Part shown: positions 56,606-64,000 of the stretch, piece after piece | Position numbering within the stretch: position 1 is the stretch's first letter | Layout: every line of letters begins with the position of its first letter | Assembly (NCBI GenBank): GCA_030765045.1 | Contig: CM060969.1 | Span: forward strand, 50,571,716-50,635,715 | Origin: Tenodera sinensis | Taxonomy: Eukaryota; Arthropoda; Insecta; Mantodea; Mantidae | Direction: 5' to 3' | DNA: 64,000 bases | Position numbers and translations under genes: made by a program | Notes under the pieces: generated by a model | What the model was told of the DNA's origin: nothing | What the model saw: only the letters and a program-made list of their open reading frames with translations | Databases searched by the model: none

Positions 56606-56748
56606 AATAAGGAAAAATTGAAGCTATTAACAGTGAAGCAACAAGATTCTAAAGTAAGAACAAATTAGAAACTAAAAACTTCACTTATCTTAGTATTATT
56701 TGCTAAGATAAGTGAAGTTTTTAGCTTCTAATTTGTTCTTACTTTAGA
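56606..56748. mobile_element. Foldback element with 13-bp TSD, minimal copy
   Basis: The arms AGTAAGAACAAATTAGAAACT and its complement are separated by a loop of only a few bases around TAGTATTATTTGC. The 13-bp repeat GCCTTTAAAAGTA is at 56593-56605 and 56749-56761. The left side carries the asymmetric block AATAAGGAAAAATTGAAGC...CAACAAGATTC. At 143 bp it is the smallest complete member. Confidence 0.75.
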
Positions 56749-56976
56749 GCCTTTAAAAGTAGTTTTAAAAATGTTGTATGGTTCCATCCGTTCCTTTCTA
56801 TGACAGCGGCAAATGGCAATGAGTGCGAAGGATGCTGACAGGCAAAATGTGGTGCAGCTCGTTTGGAGGTTTTTTGTGAATGTGAAACAGGTAAAAAGCC
56901 ATTAATTTTGTTCCTGATAACTTATCTTTTAAGTCCAATTGTAAATAGTTTGTTTTTCTGGTGTGCTTATAAACAG

Positions 56977-57202
56977 TGACTATGCTGAAGAGGATCACAC
57001 TGCTCAAGAATGGAAGGATGAGATTGCATACCAACGAAAAATGAAAGAAAATTTGGAAGCAACAATACCAGAATATATTAGTATTGGTCCATTCCTTTTG
57101 AATGTTAAGCCATTGAAGACATTTTTGGTAGCAAAAAGGCAAGAATTGTATTCAAAGGAATTAATCACGTATGCAACACGTATGAGAACACTTGTTCAAA
57201 CT
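56977..57202 (+). CDS. Axonemal dynein heavy chain, internal exon, 5th seen
   Basis: The acceptor is TTATAAACAG and the donor ACT|GTAAGT. The first base completes the codon left by the exon at 46635 (giving Ser), followed by 75 codons to phase 0. The peptide begins DYAEEDHTAQEWKDEIAYQR and includes TIPEYISIGPFLLNVKPLKT. The pattern of a charged helix, then IP..I..GPF.....V...L..K, is typical of a stem segment in inner-arm axonemal heavy chains (DNAH1/3/6/7/12 group). Later exons are not in the window, so at least the whole motor lies to the right. Confidence 0.8.
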
Positions 57203-57220
57203 GTAAGTACATTTCCACAA

Positions 57221-57692
57221 TGTTCCTTTCATAGAAGTTTGAAAACAGTGTTGTTGTAATTAATTTAATTTAAAAGGTGAGTTAATTAATAACACTGAAC
57301 AACACTTACAACATATTTTTCCGGGACGCGTTTCGAAGGTAACTTTCCTCCATTATCAACCGTACAATAACTGGGTTTCCATGGTGCTTGATGGTGCAGA
57401 TGGTGATGCTTCTTCTGGTGTTTCTTCTGGTGGCGGTTCGATGAACTTACTGAAAATGCCTCTCTGAGGAATGTTTAATTTCGACATTCCTCAGAGAGAC
57501 ATTTTCAGTAAGTTCATCGAACCGCCACCAGAAGAAACACCAGAAGAAGCATCACCATCTGCACCATCAAGCACCATGGAAACCCAGTTATTGTCCGGTT
57601 GATAATGGAGGAAAGTTACCTTCGAAACGCGTCCCGGAAAAATATGTTGTAAGTGTTGTTCAGTGTTATTAACTCACCTTTTAAATTAAATT
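57221..57692. mobile_element. 470-bp near-perfect palindrome with 13-bp TSD, PLE-like terminus
   Basis: Arms 57262-57474 and 57484-57692 are inverse complements with about two mismatches and one 4-bp indel around a 9-base loop. TACATTTCCACAA is repeated at 57208-57220 and 57693-57705. Each arm carries TTCGAAACGCGTCCCGG with a hammerhead-like core, as in termini of Penelope-like elements. The insertion point is ~18 bp past a dynein splice donor. There is no coding sequence. Confidence 0.75.
57594..57638 (+). ncRNA. Degenerate hammerhead-ribozyme-like core in the palindrome
   Basis: A stem TCCGG/CCGGA encloses TTGATAA (in place of CTGANGA), then stem GGAGG/CCTTC, then GAAA and CGCGTC before the cleavage position. 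The same core occurs in inverse on the left arm (about 57320-57367). C to T and G to A changes in the first conserved box predict weak or no activity. Confidence 0.4.
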
Positions 57693-58391
57693 TACATTTC
57701 CACAAGTTCACATGAAACACTTAAAATCAAAATGCAATTGAATATGAAAATAATCATAATGTAGTTGATGTCTATAGACAATCAATTCCTTATTTTAGCA
57801 ACTTTATTTATCTATAGTATCACTCTGCTATCAAATGTATTACTCACATTGGATATTCTAGCTTGAAATTTTTAAAGGAATTACTTTCTGAATTTAGAAC
57901 AATATCTTTTTATCTTGACAGAAAAGAAATTACTATTTCATTTCAGAAAGTGGTGATATGTTGGTACCAAGTAAAGCCATGAATCTGTATAGTTTGCCTG
58001 TTTTCACCTAGTTTTGCATACTGACATTTACATTGATTGCTACCCTCATGTCATTTTGTTGGTTCCGAGCATTAACTCTGTGCTGCCTTTCTTTGACGGA
58101 TTCTTTATGCTCATGTCCACCTGGAATATATGCCTGTTGCATTGAAACACTTCTAAGCCCTACCAAATAACAGATTTAGTTACATTAAGCTCTGGAGGCA
58201 CTGCAGAAGTTATTCAACCTTGCTGCAAGGGTGTGACTGCTTGAACATTTCTACCTCTGTGAGGTGTATTTTGTTGACTGACTAAAGATTAACAAAGAGT
58301 ACAAAGGCAAACACTTCACCTGTAGCACCTAACTGTAAGTTTTAGACAATGCTAATCCTTGTACACCATTTTAGTTTTCAACATTCTCTAT

Positions 58392-58570
58392 AATTAAATA
58401 AGGAAAATTGAAGCTATTAACAGTGAAGCAACAAGATTCTAAAGTAAGAACAAATTAGAAACTAAAAACTTCACTTATCTTAGTAATGTTGCATGTTCTT
58501 TTTGCACAAACTGACCCAGGGTTTCAAGTTGTCTCCAACTCATTCTCAAAGCTATAGCTATAGCTATAGT
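58392..58570. mobile_element. Foldback family, single arm
   Basis: TAAATAAGGAAAATTGAAGC, AACAGTGAAGCAACAAGATTC, the arm ACAAATTAGAAACT and the loop stretch GACCCAGGGTTTCAAGTTGT are present. It ends in the middle of the loop at AAAGCTATAGCTATAGCTA and has no second arm. Confidence 0.6.
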
Positions 58571-58701
58571 GCAAACTCTTCTACTGATGTTAACAGTCTA
58601 CAGTCTTTCATGATATTACAACTCACAACTGTTCTCTTCTTGTAGTCTTGTAGTCTTTTCAATGTCTCTCTTCACTTTCTCTGTCTCTCAAAAACTTAAC
58701 G

Positions 58702-58925
58702 TCGGTCTGGGTGGCTCAGTTGGTTAGACGCTGGCCTACTGTTCCCAAGGTCGTGGGTTCAAATCCGGCCCAGACCGATGGTTTTTAAGTGTGCTTAAAA
58801 ACGACAGCTCCATGTCAGTAGATTTACTGGCATGTAAAAGAACTCCTGCGGGACAAAATTCCGGCACACCGGCGACGCTGATGTGATCCTGGCAATTGAC
58901 AGCGTCGTTAAACAACAAAATAATT
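58702..58925 (+). mobile_element. tRNA-derived SINE, family C, full copy
   Basis: GTCGGTCTGGGTGGCTCAGT (box A) and GGGTTCAAATCCGGCCCAG (box B) open the element. The body has AAAACGACAGCTCCATGTCA and GGCACACCGGCGACGCTGAT, and the end is CGTTAAACAACAAAATAATT. It matches the minus copy at 49985-50163. Confidence 0.8.
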
Positions 58926-59800
58926 TAATTCAAAAACTTAACTCCAAGTATACAATTACTCAATGCTCACTACAACTTCTTCACTTTGACACAATGTATC
59001 TTTTGCAGCTGTCTTGTACTCACTGACACACTGACTGACTCAAAAACTGTAACAATAACTCTGGTTTTGCCTCACCTCCTTATAGAGTGGGGGTGATGTA
59101 ATGTGGACCTTTCATGAATGTCTATAAATATGCTGGCTGCTGGATGCCTCTCAAAGGCTCGAGCAATCCTTTGTGTTGCCACTCAGTTGTTGTTAGTCAC
59201 GTATATACAAACAGTGTCGTGAGGTATCCTGACCTTGAGCGCCTTGGTTTGCTTGCTGGCCTGGTGTGTGGTGTGAAGTAGTTTAGCCCCAACTGTGCTT
59301 TGTTGTGTGCCACACTCGGTGTCACAGTAATAACAAAAATTGTATATAATTTCATATTTATTCATCCTATTCGAATTTGTATATAATAAAACTTGTTAGA
59401 AACTTTATTCTTACAAACATCAGCTTTGAACCATTTTTCAAAAAACTACCACTTTCTCTTACCTTTGGGGAAAGTATTTAAGATGCCATGTAGACTATTT
59501 CCCAAGTGAATTTTTTTAGTAACAATCAGATTGACTGTTCTTGTATGAATAAGTAGTATGCACAGATGCATGCATGCACATACTCATACAAAAATGTATA
59601 CTTGCAAATATACAAATTTAAAAAATTATATATCTATTCTCATGATTGGGCAGTGATTATATATCACCTATATTCACTTTTGACAAGCCCTTCAACATAA
59701 TATTAGAAGGGAGTCAGAACAAAATGCATTGTCCAGAGGGAAATCTAATCTGGTATACATATGGCTCCAAGATGGACAATGGCTCAGGAGCTGGTATACT
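58926..59800. other. Intron sequence, nothing recognised
   Basis: No repeat termini or coding signature. Small frames of about 60 codons on either strand carry no motif. Confidence 0.3.
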
Positions 59801-60146
59801 TACTGTTGTTTTTAAACACATAAGTCGTGTGTGGGCAATGTTTGAGAGGAGAATCAGGATTGAAAAATTGAGTGTCATAGCCAGGATTTGAACCATGGAT
59901 CGTCTGTTTCATGCATAGTAAGTTGGTTGGTATAAAGTAACAATTATTATCATCTAAAGGTTAACTAAACCTAGTACACAAAGCACTTATGATTTTACAG
60001 TGTGCGCACAAAGTCTGTATACCCCTATACTAAATTTAAAATTACATGAGTAAATATGTTTTTTTGAAATATGACTTGAAGCTTTCCTGGTGACGAACAT
60101 ATTCAACATGCTCTTGGGCTTCGAGCCAGGTGCAGTGATGAAGAGA

Positions 60147-60188
60147 CATCGACGTTTCGGGAGTGTACATCTCTCCCATCTTCAGGAT
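60147..60188 (-). ncRNA. Hammerhead ribozyme motif, left PLE terminus
   Basis: Minus strand: stem I CATC/GATG, core CTGAAGA (complement of 60179-60185), stem II GGGAG/CTCCC with a loop of about 9 nt, GAAA (complement of 60155-60158), then CGTC. All invariant positions of the CUGANGA...GAAA core are present. Stem III is minimal, which is the form known from PLE-associated type I hammerheads. Confidence 0.65.
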
Positions 60189-60224
60189 GAAGAATGAATA
60201 GCAAGAGCGAAAGGACCAGTACTG

Positions 60225-60794
60225 TCAGCCAAGAGAGGAAAACCACAAACTCATCAAACACCAAACCAGCCAACCGCCACTGCCTGCATCCCACACACTG
60301 GCAATCTTTCTGGTAGAATCAGTAGAATTCTCACAAAACACAACATCAGAACCATCCACAAGCCGCCTTTGAAGATCCAACACCTAGTGAGACCGGTAAA
60401 GGACAAACTGCATCTTAATGTACCAGGGGTATACTGTATCCCCTGTGAATGCGGGACGCCGTACATAGGGCAAACCAGCAGGACCATTTCCACCAGAGTC
60501 AAGGAGCACGAACGGTCTGTACGATTAATGCAGCCTGACAAGTCAGGGCTGACGGAGCACTGCTTTGAAAAAGACCACAGAGCTAACTTCAAAGATACGA
60601 CCATTGTGGCAAAATGTAGCGATTTATGGAAACAGAGGGTTAAGGAGGCTCTGTCCATCTCCTCCAAGAAGAGTACACTGAACCGGGATGCTGGATTGCA
60701 GTTTAGTCCATCCTGGAAACCAGCCTTAAAATTGGAAATCGACCGACTCAGAAAACACAGATTCCAACGGAGCGGTGAACCACCTCCGCACTAG
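60225..60794 (+). pseudogene. PLE protein C-terminus: linker and GIY-YIG endonuclease
   Basis: The frame is open from about 60225 (no start, 5' truncated). It shows SGRISRILTKHNIRTIHKPP (linker after RT), then GVYCIPCECGTPYIGQTSRT (GIY and YIG motifs with a CxC pair), KEHERSVRL and LTEHCFEKDH. It stops at 60792-60794. In PLEs this nuclease nicks the target for reverse transcription. The same module follows an RT in the element at 62494-64000. With no RT it cannot act on its own. Confidence 0.85.
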
Positions 60795-60869
60795 ACCGGG
60801 TGTTTTCTACTCGGTACGTACTGGCTGACAGTACATATACTGGTCCCTTCACTCTTGCTATTCATTCTT

Positions 60870-60912
60870 CATCCTGAAGATGGGAGAGATGTACACTCCT
60901 GAAATGTCGATG
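60870..60912 (+). ncRNA. Hammerhead ribozyme motif, right PLE terminus
   Basis: Stem I CATC/GATG, core CTGAAGA (60874-60880), stem II GGGAG/CTCCT, GAAA (60901-60904), then TGTC. It is the inverse partner of 60147-60188 with two changes (C to T), one of which leaves a G-U pair in stem II. The invariant core is intact. Confidence 0.65.
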
Positions 60913-61090
60913 TCTCTTCATCACTGCACCTGGCTCAAAGCCCGAGAGCATCTTGAATATGTTTTTTTGAGGTTGGTATATATTCATATTACCCATTGTT
61001 GACAACTTTGATTGTTCAATTGTTGCTCTTATGATAAAAAATCAACAAATCTTATGAATCAAATTAGTTGATGCTGAGATATTGAGAAAG

Positions 61091-62115
61091 AATGGCTGAT
61101 ACAAGTGATTACACAATTGAGGAACTCTTAGTGTCTGCTGTGTGGGTTTCTGAGCATCAAATTAATGGCAAATCAATGAAAAATGTCATGGGTGATTTCA
61201 TTGCACGGTTTGTGAAAGCAGCACCGGCAAAGAAGATGTTGCTAGCGTGGGAATGGAAAACATTTTTAACAGGCTGTGTTCGCGACGCAGTGAGAAGTGA
61301 AAGACCATCCACCAGACTTGGACTTTGTGCTTACATGGAAAAATATATCCAACAATCTACTGTTAAATCCTTAAGGAAATGTGCAGCAGAGTTAGGGGTA
61401 CTGGAATCAACCTTGAGGAAACATATTAAAGTGGATCTGAAAATGAAGTGTTGGTGTCCATTGAATGTGAATGAATTATAAGGTGCTGATTTGGAGACAC
61501 GTGTTAATGTTTGTGGTCGGATGCTGCAACAATTCCAAAGAATGTCTGAGAAGACAAAAGTCATGTTCACAGATGAATGTGCGATTTATCTCAGTTCCCG
61601 TAACCGCAATGTTTATTTTTGGGGAAAATAAAATCCAATTTTTTTTTAAGAAAACGAGCGCAACCCACCACATGTCATGGTCTGGGCTGGAATGACACAA
61701 AATCATCTGTTTGGCCCATATTTTTTTGATGGTTCTGTTAATCAGAACACTTATCTCCAGATGATTGATGACTGGCTCCTGCCACAGCTGCATGATGGGG
61801 CACCAGCTCACTTTGCAGTGACTGTTCGACGTCTGAACGCAGTCTTTGGAAATCATTGGATCGGCAAAGGATCGGACAATCTCACATGGCCTCCAAGGAG
61901 GCCTGATCTAGTAACTCCAGATAATGAACTATATGGTTACATCAAAGAGAAGGTGTGGGAGCAGCGGTACGCTACAACTGGTGAACTGCAATGACTCCAA
62001 TGATGTTGAGTTAGATGAACACGAGAACATTTCAGTGTATTCGGCTGTGCAGAGTCAATGGGGGGACACATCCCGATGTTTTGGAGTCCTAAAATATAAG
62101 GAGAAACATTTAATT
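61091..62115 (+). pseudogene. IS630-group transposase with long HTH region, inactivated
   Basis: A 129-codon frame (61092-61481) carries the N-terminal part (ELLVSAVWVSEHQINGKS, KSLRKCAAELGVLESTLRKH). Decayed catalytic blocks follow in other frames: VMFTDECAIYLSSRN with the first Asp, VWAGMTQNHLFGPYFFDG, then HDGAPAHFAV with the second Asp after a deletion that removes part of LLPQL.... Last comes WPPRRPDLVTPDNELYGYIK with the third acidic residue. At least three frame breaks are present. It lies within the TIRs of 59998-62193. Confidence 0.8.
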
Positions 62116-62254
62116 ATATAAATATTGGAAATTTGTACTTTTCACATCAGTTTGATTTTAATATAAGGGTATACAGACTTTGTGCGCACACTGTAAGTCA
62201 CCCTTAGGGTACTCTCAGATGTGAGATTCCCTTTGTGGTCTACATTCAGTTAAA

Positions 62255-62493
62255 TGCAACTTTGTTTTCATTGATGATAGTTTCTCGGGCTAACATCCAG
62301 GTCAGATTAGGGTAACTACCCAAGCTTTCAGCGACTAACTCTGCCGCCATCCTCAGGGGAAATGAATCTAGGCTACTGATGTTGCGTTATTTATACCTAG
62401 AGCGCGGCCGATAAGAACCGCCCACTTTTTTACCATTGGCCGAGCTCCGGCCGATGGAGGCACGTGCGGAACCAATCAGGTGATTGCCGATGC
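62255..62493 (-). mobile_element. 3' terminal region of a Penelope-like element
   Basis: Follows the PLE stop at 62494 on the minus strand. It holds a hammerhead core (62319-62359) and ends near 62255, where SINE-A sequence resumes. It contains GC-rich stretches (GAGCTCGGCCAATGG) unlike the AT-rich surroundings. Confidence 0.6.
62319..62359 (-). ncRNA. Hammerhead ribozyme motif in the PLE 3' terminus
   Basis: Minus strand: stem I CCC/GGG, core CTGAGGA (complement of 62350-62356), stem II GGCGGC/GTCGCT with two G-U pairs and a 7-nt loop, GAAA (complement of 62326-62329), then GCTT before the second strand of stem I. The architecture is the same as in the other PLE here, with an unrelated stem II sequence, so base pairing is conserved rather than sequence. 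Confidence 0.65.
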
Positions 62494-64000
62494 TTATCTG
62501 AACTGTGGAGGAGAGATATGCTGAATGACTGGTGTCCATGCTTTGCTGATTTGAAGGCCTTCATCCCTGTTGAAGTTGTTTTTATTCGCTTTAATGTATA
62601 GAGCTTCTTTAATCACCCTATCGTAGTACCTGGAGGACTTTTCAAGAATTTTTGTAGAGGTGAATTTGATTTTATGATCTGTATTATATGTGTGCTCAGC
62701 CACTGCGGAATTTTCTGGGTATCCTAGTCTAATACAACGTTGATGTTCTTTGATGCGATCTTCTACAGTTCTACCTGTTTGTCCTATGTAAACTTTGCCG
62801 CAACTGCATGGGATTTCATAAATGCCTGGTGCACGAAGACCTAAATTATCTTTAGCAGAGCCTAAAAACTGTTTTATTTTGGTTGGAGGTTTGAATACGG
62901 TTTTTATTTGATATTTCATGAGCAATCTTCCAATTTTCCCCGACAGGGCGCCACAATAAGGGATGACTGCTAAGCCTGCATGTTCTTTCTTTGTATTAGG
63001 TTCACGGTTTCGTTTGGAGTGGATTTTCTTAAAAGCACTGTTTATTTCCTGGTTGGTGTATTGATTCTGTCTGAAAACTGTACGCAGGTGTTGTATTTCT
63101 TGAGGTAGATTTTCAAGGTCAGAGATAGCAATCGCTCGATGTATGAGTGTTGAGAGGACTGTCCGCTTTTGTGCCGGGTGATGACAGCTGGTGCTATTAA
63201 GGTATAGATCGGTGTGAGTTGGTTTCCTATACACCTTATGCCCCAGTTGACCATCGTTTTTTCTATAAATAAGTAAATCCAAGAAAGGTAAGCCGTCCTG
63301 GTGTTCAGTTTCCATGGTAAACTTAATGTTGGGATGGATGCTGTTGAGAAATTCATGGAAAGCTGTCAGGGCATCTTTTCCGTGTGGCCATATCACAAAA
63401 GTATCGTCTACATAACGGAAGAAATGAGTAGGAGCAAGGGGTGCAGTTTTGAGTGCCACATGTTCAAATTCCTGCATGTAGAAATTGGCTATAGCCGGAG
63501 ATAAAGGAGAACCCATAGCAACACCATCCACTTGTTCGTAATAGGTGCCATTAAACAGGAAGTACGTTGAAGTTAAAGCATGGTGGAATAAGCTGATCAT
63601 CTTGTCATCAAAGTGGGGTTTCAACAGTTCTAATGTCTCTTGGAGGGGCACTTTAGTGAATAGAGATTCTACATCGAAACTAACCAGTATGTCTGAGGTA
63701 GTTACCTGGATTTCCTGTATGACTTTGGTAAATTCTGAAGAATTTTTCACATGGTGACTGCAATTTCCAATCAATGGTTGCATTAGCTCAGTTAGATATT
63801 TAGCCAGAGCGTATGTCAGAGAGCCTATAGCGTCAACAATGGGCCTGAACGGGATGTTTGGTTTGTGTATTTTTGGCAGGCCATAAAGTCTGGGAGGAGT
63901 CGAGTGATGCGGCGTTATCTTTTTGATGACTTCTAGAGAAAGACCAGAGGATTTTAATAGAGCGGCCGTTTTTCTTTCCACTTTGTTGGTAGGATCTTTA
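62494..64000 (-). CDS. Penelope-like element protein: RT plus GIY-YIG endonuclease (partial)
   Basis: The frame is open from the window edge to a stop at 62494 (about 500 codons). RT motifs: LYGLPKIHKPNIPFRPIVD, SFDVESLFTKVPL, DGVAMGSPLSPAIANFYM and the catalytic FRYVDDTFVIW. A linker SGKIGRLLMKYQIKTVFKPP follows, then GIYEIPCSCGKVYIGQTGRT, KEHQRCIRL and AVAEHTYNTDH, the GIY-YIG nuclease. No stop or lost catalytic residue is seen, so the visible part is intact. PLE RTs resemble telomerase and are distinct from LINE and LTR RTs. The N-terminus lies outside the window; the GTG at 63981 is an internal Val codon. Confidence 0.92.
   Translation of the reverse strand, partial: KDPTNKVERKTAALLKSSGLSLEVIKKITPHHSTPPRLYGLPKIHKPNIPFRPIVDAIGSLTYALAKYLTELMQPLIGNCSHHVKNSSEFTKVIQEIQVTTSDILVSFDVESLFTKVPLQETLELLKPHFDDKMISLFHHALTSTYFLFNGTYYEQVDGVAMGSPLSPAIANFYMQEFEHVALKTAPLAPTHFFRYVDDTFVIWPHGKDALTAFHEFLNSIHPNIKFTMETEHQDGLPFLDLLIYRKNDGQLGHKVYRKPTHTDLYLNSTSCHHPAQKRTVLSTLIHRAIAISDLENLPQEIQHLRTVFRQNQYTNQEINSAFKKIHSKRNREPNTKKEHAGLAVIPYCGALSGKIGRLLMKYQIKTVFKPPTKIKQFLGSAKDNLGLRAPGIYEIPCSCGKVYIGQTGRTVEDRIKEHQRCIRLGYPENSAVAEHTYNTDHKIKFTSTKILEKSSRYYDRVIKEALYIKANKNNFNRDEGLQISKAWTPVIQHISPPQFR

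Larger units (their letters stand above)
60068..60955 (+). mobile_element. 5'-truncated Penelope-like element with inverted terminal pieces
   Basis: The 15-bp duplication AATATGTTTTTTTGA is at 60053-60067 and 60956-60970. Inside, about 125-bp inverted repeats (60086-60213 and 60840-60955) bracket the GIY-YIG end of a PLE protein. Inverted or direct copies of the terminal region are common in PLEs. The reverse transcriptase part is missing. Confidence 0.8.
59998..62193 (+). mobile_element. Tc1/mariner-type (IS630 group) element, itself split by a PLE
   Basis: The inverted ends CAGTGTGCGCACAAAGTCTG and its complement (perfect over at least 25 bp) are flanked by TA at 59996-59997 and 62194-62195. 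Without the 0.9-kb PLE inserted at 60068 the element would be about 1.3 kb, the normal size for this group. Confidence 0.88.
59800..62255. mobile_element. SINE family A copy split by the mariner-like element
   Basis: A minus SINE-A piece (59815-59925) is followed by the + 5' part (CATCTAAAGGTTAACTAAAC...GCACTTATGATTTTA) up to 59997. The next SINE bases (TAAGTCACCCTTAGGG...ATGTGAGATTCCC) appear only at 62194-62250. The interruption is the TA-flanked transposon at 59998-62193. Confidence 0.7.

Overview
This window is animal nuclear DNA, most likely from an arthropod and probably an insect with a large, repeat-rich genome. The clues are a split gene with GT-AG introns of 2.7 to 14 kb, at least five tRNA-derived SINE families, Jockey/R1-type and RTE-type LINEs, Ty3/Gypsy LTR elements, Penelope-like elements (PLEs), Tc1/mariner and hAT transposases, and long GAT/ATT/GT microsatellites. 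I cannot name the species.

Host gene. One gene is recognisable, on the + strand: five internal exons (19342-19553, 29092-29259, 31982-32197, 46635-46894, 56977-57202) of an axonemal dynein heavy chain. They come from the N-terminal stem, before the motor domain. The exons join in consistent phase and give about 360 residues without a stop. Everything else from about 19.5 to 57 kb lies in its introns, and the window ends before the gene does. No other host gene could be supported.

Left part (1-19 kb). A short SINE with a 10-bp duplication opens the window. Three tandem copies of an element that I interpret as a Helentron-derived non-autonomous element (HINE-like) follow, next to RTE-type LINE debris. 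Then come an LTR-element relic, the RNase H end of a LINE, a collapsed Gypsy relic fused in frame to a Jockey-type LINE reverse transcriptase, a LINE tail with a 38-bp target duplication inside a hAT relic, a large compound microsatellite, and one RTE LINE interrupted by two HINE-like copies and an LTR.

Middle (19-46 kb). The dynein introns hold a ~125-bp tandem repeat, a mariner split by a 3.1-kb G-rich-ended element, Tc1 relics, foldback elements with 11-13-bp duplications and, at 36975-45106, a complete antisense Gypsy element. Its two 805-bp LTRs look identical. It has a 4-bp duplication, intact gag and pol frames, and a canonical -1 frameshift heptamer at the gag/pol junction.

Right part (46-64 kb). 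It holds a 1.34-kb Tc1/mariner relic, more HINE-like copies, an inverted cluster of SINE-A copies, a 470-bp near-perfect palindrome 18 bp past a dynein splice donor, a three-layer nest (SINE, then mariner-like, then PLE), and a PLE with reverse transcriptase plus GIY-YIG endonuclease running off the right edge. The PLE termini and the palindrome carry hammerhead-ribozyme-like cores.

The best candidates for something under-described are the HINE-like family, the foldback family with 13-bp duplications, and the hammerhead-bearing PLE palindrome. All boundaries were read by eye, and no alignment or database search was run.
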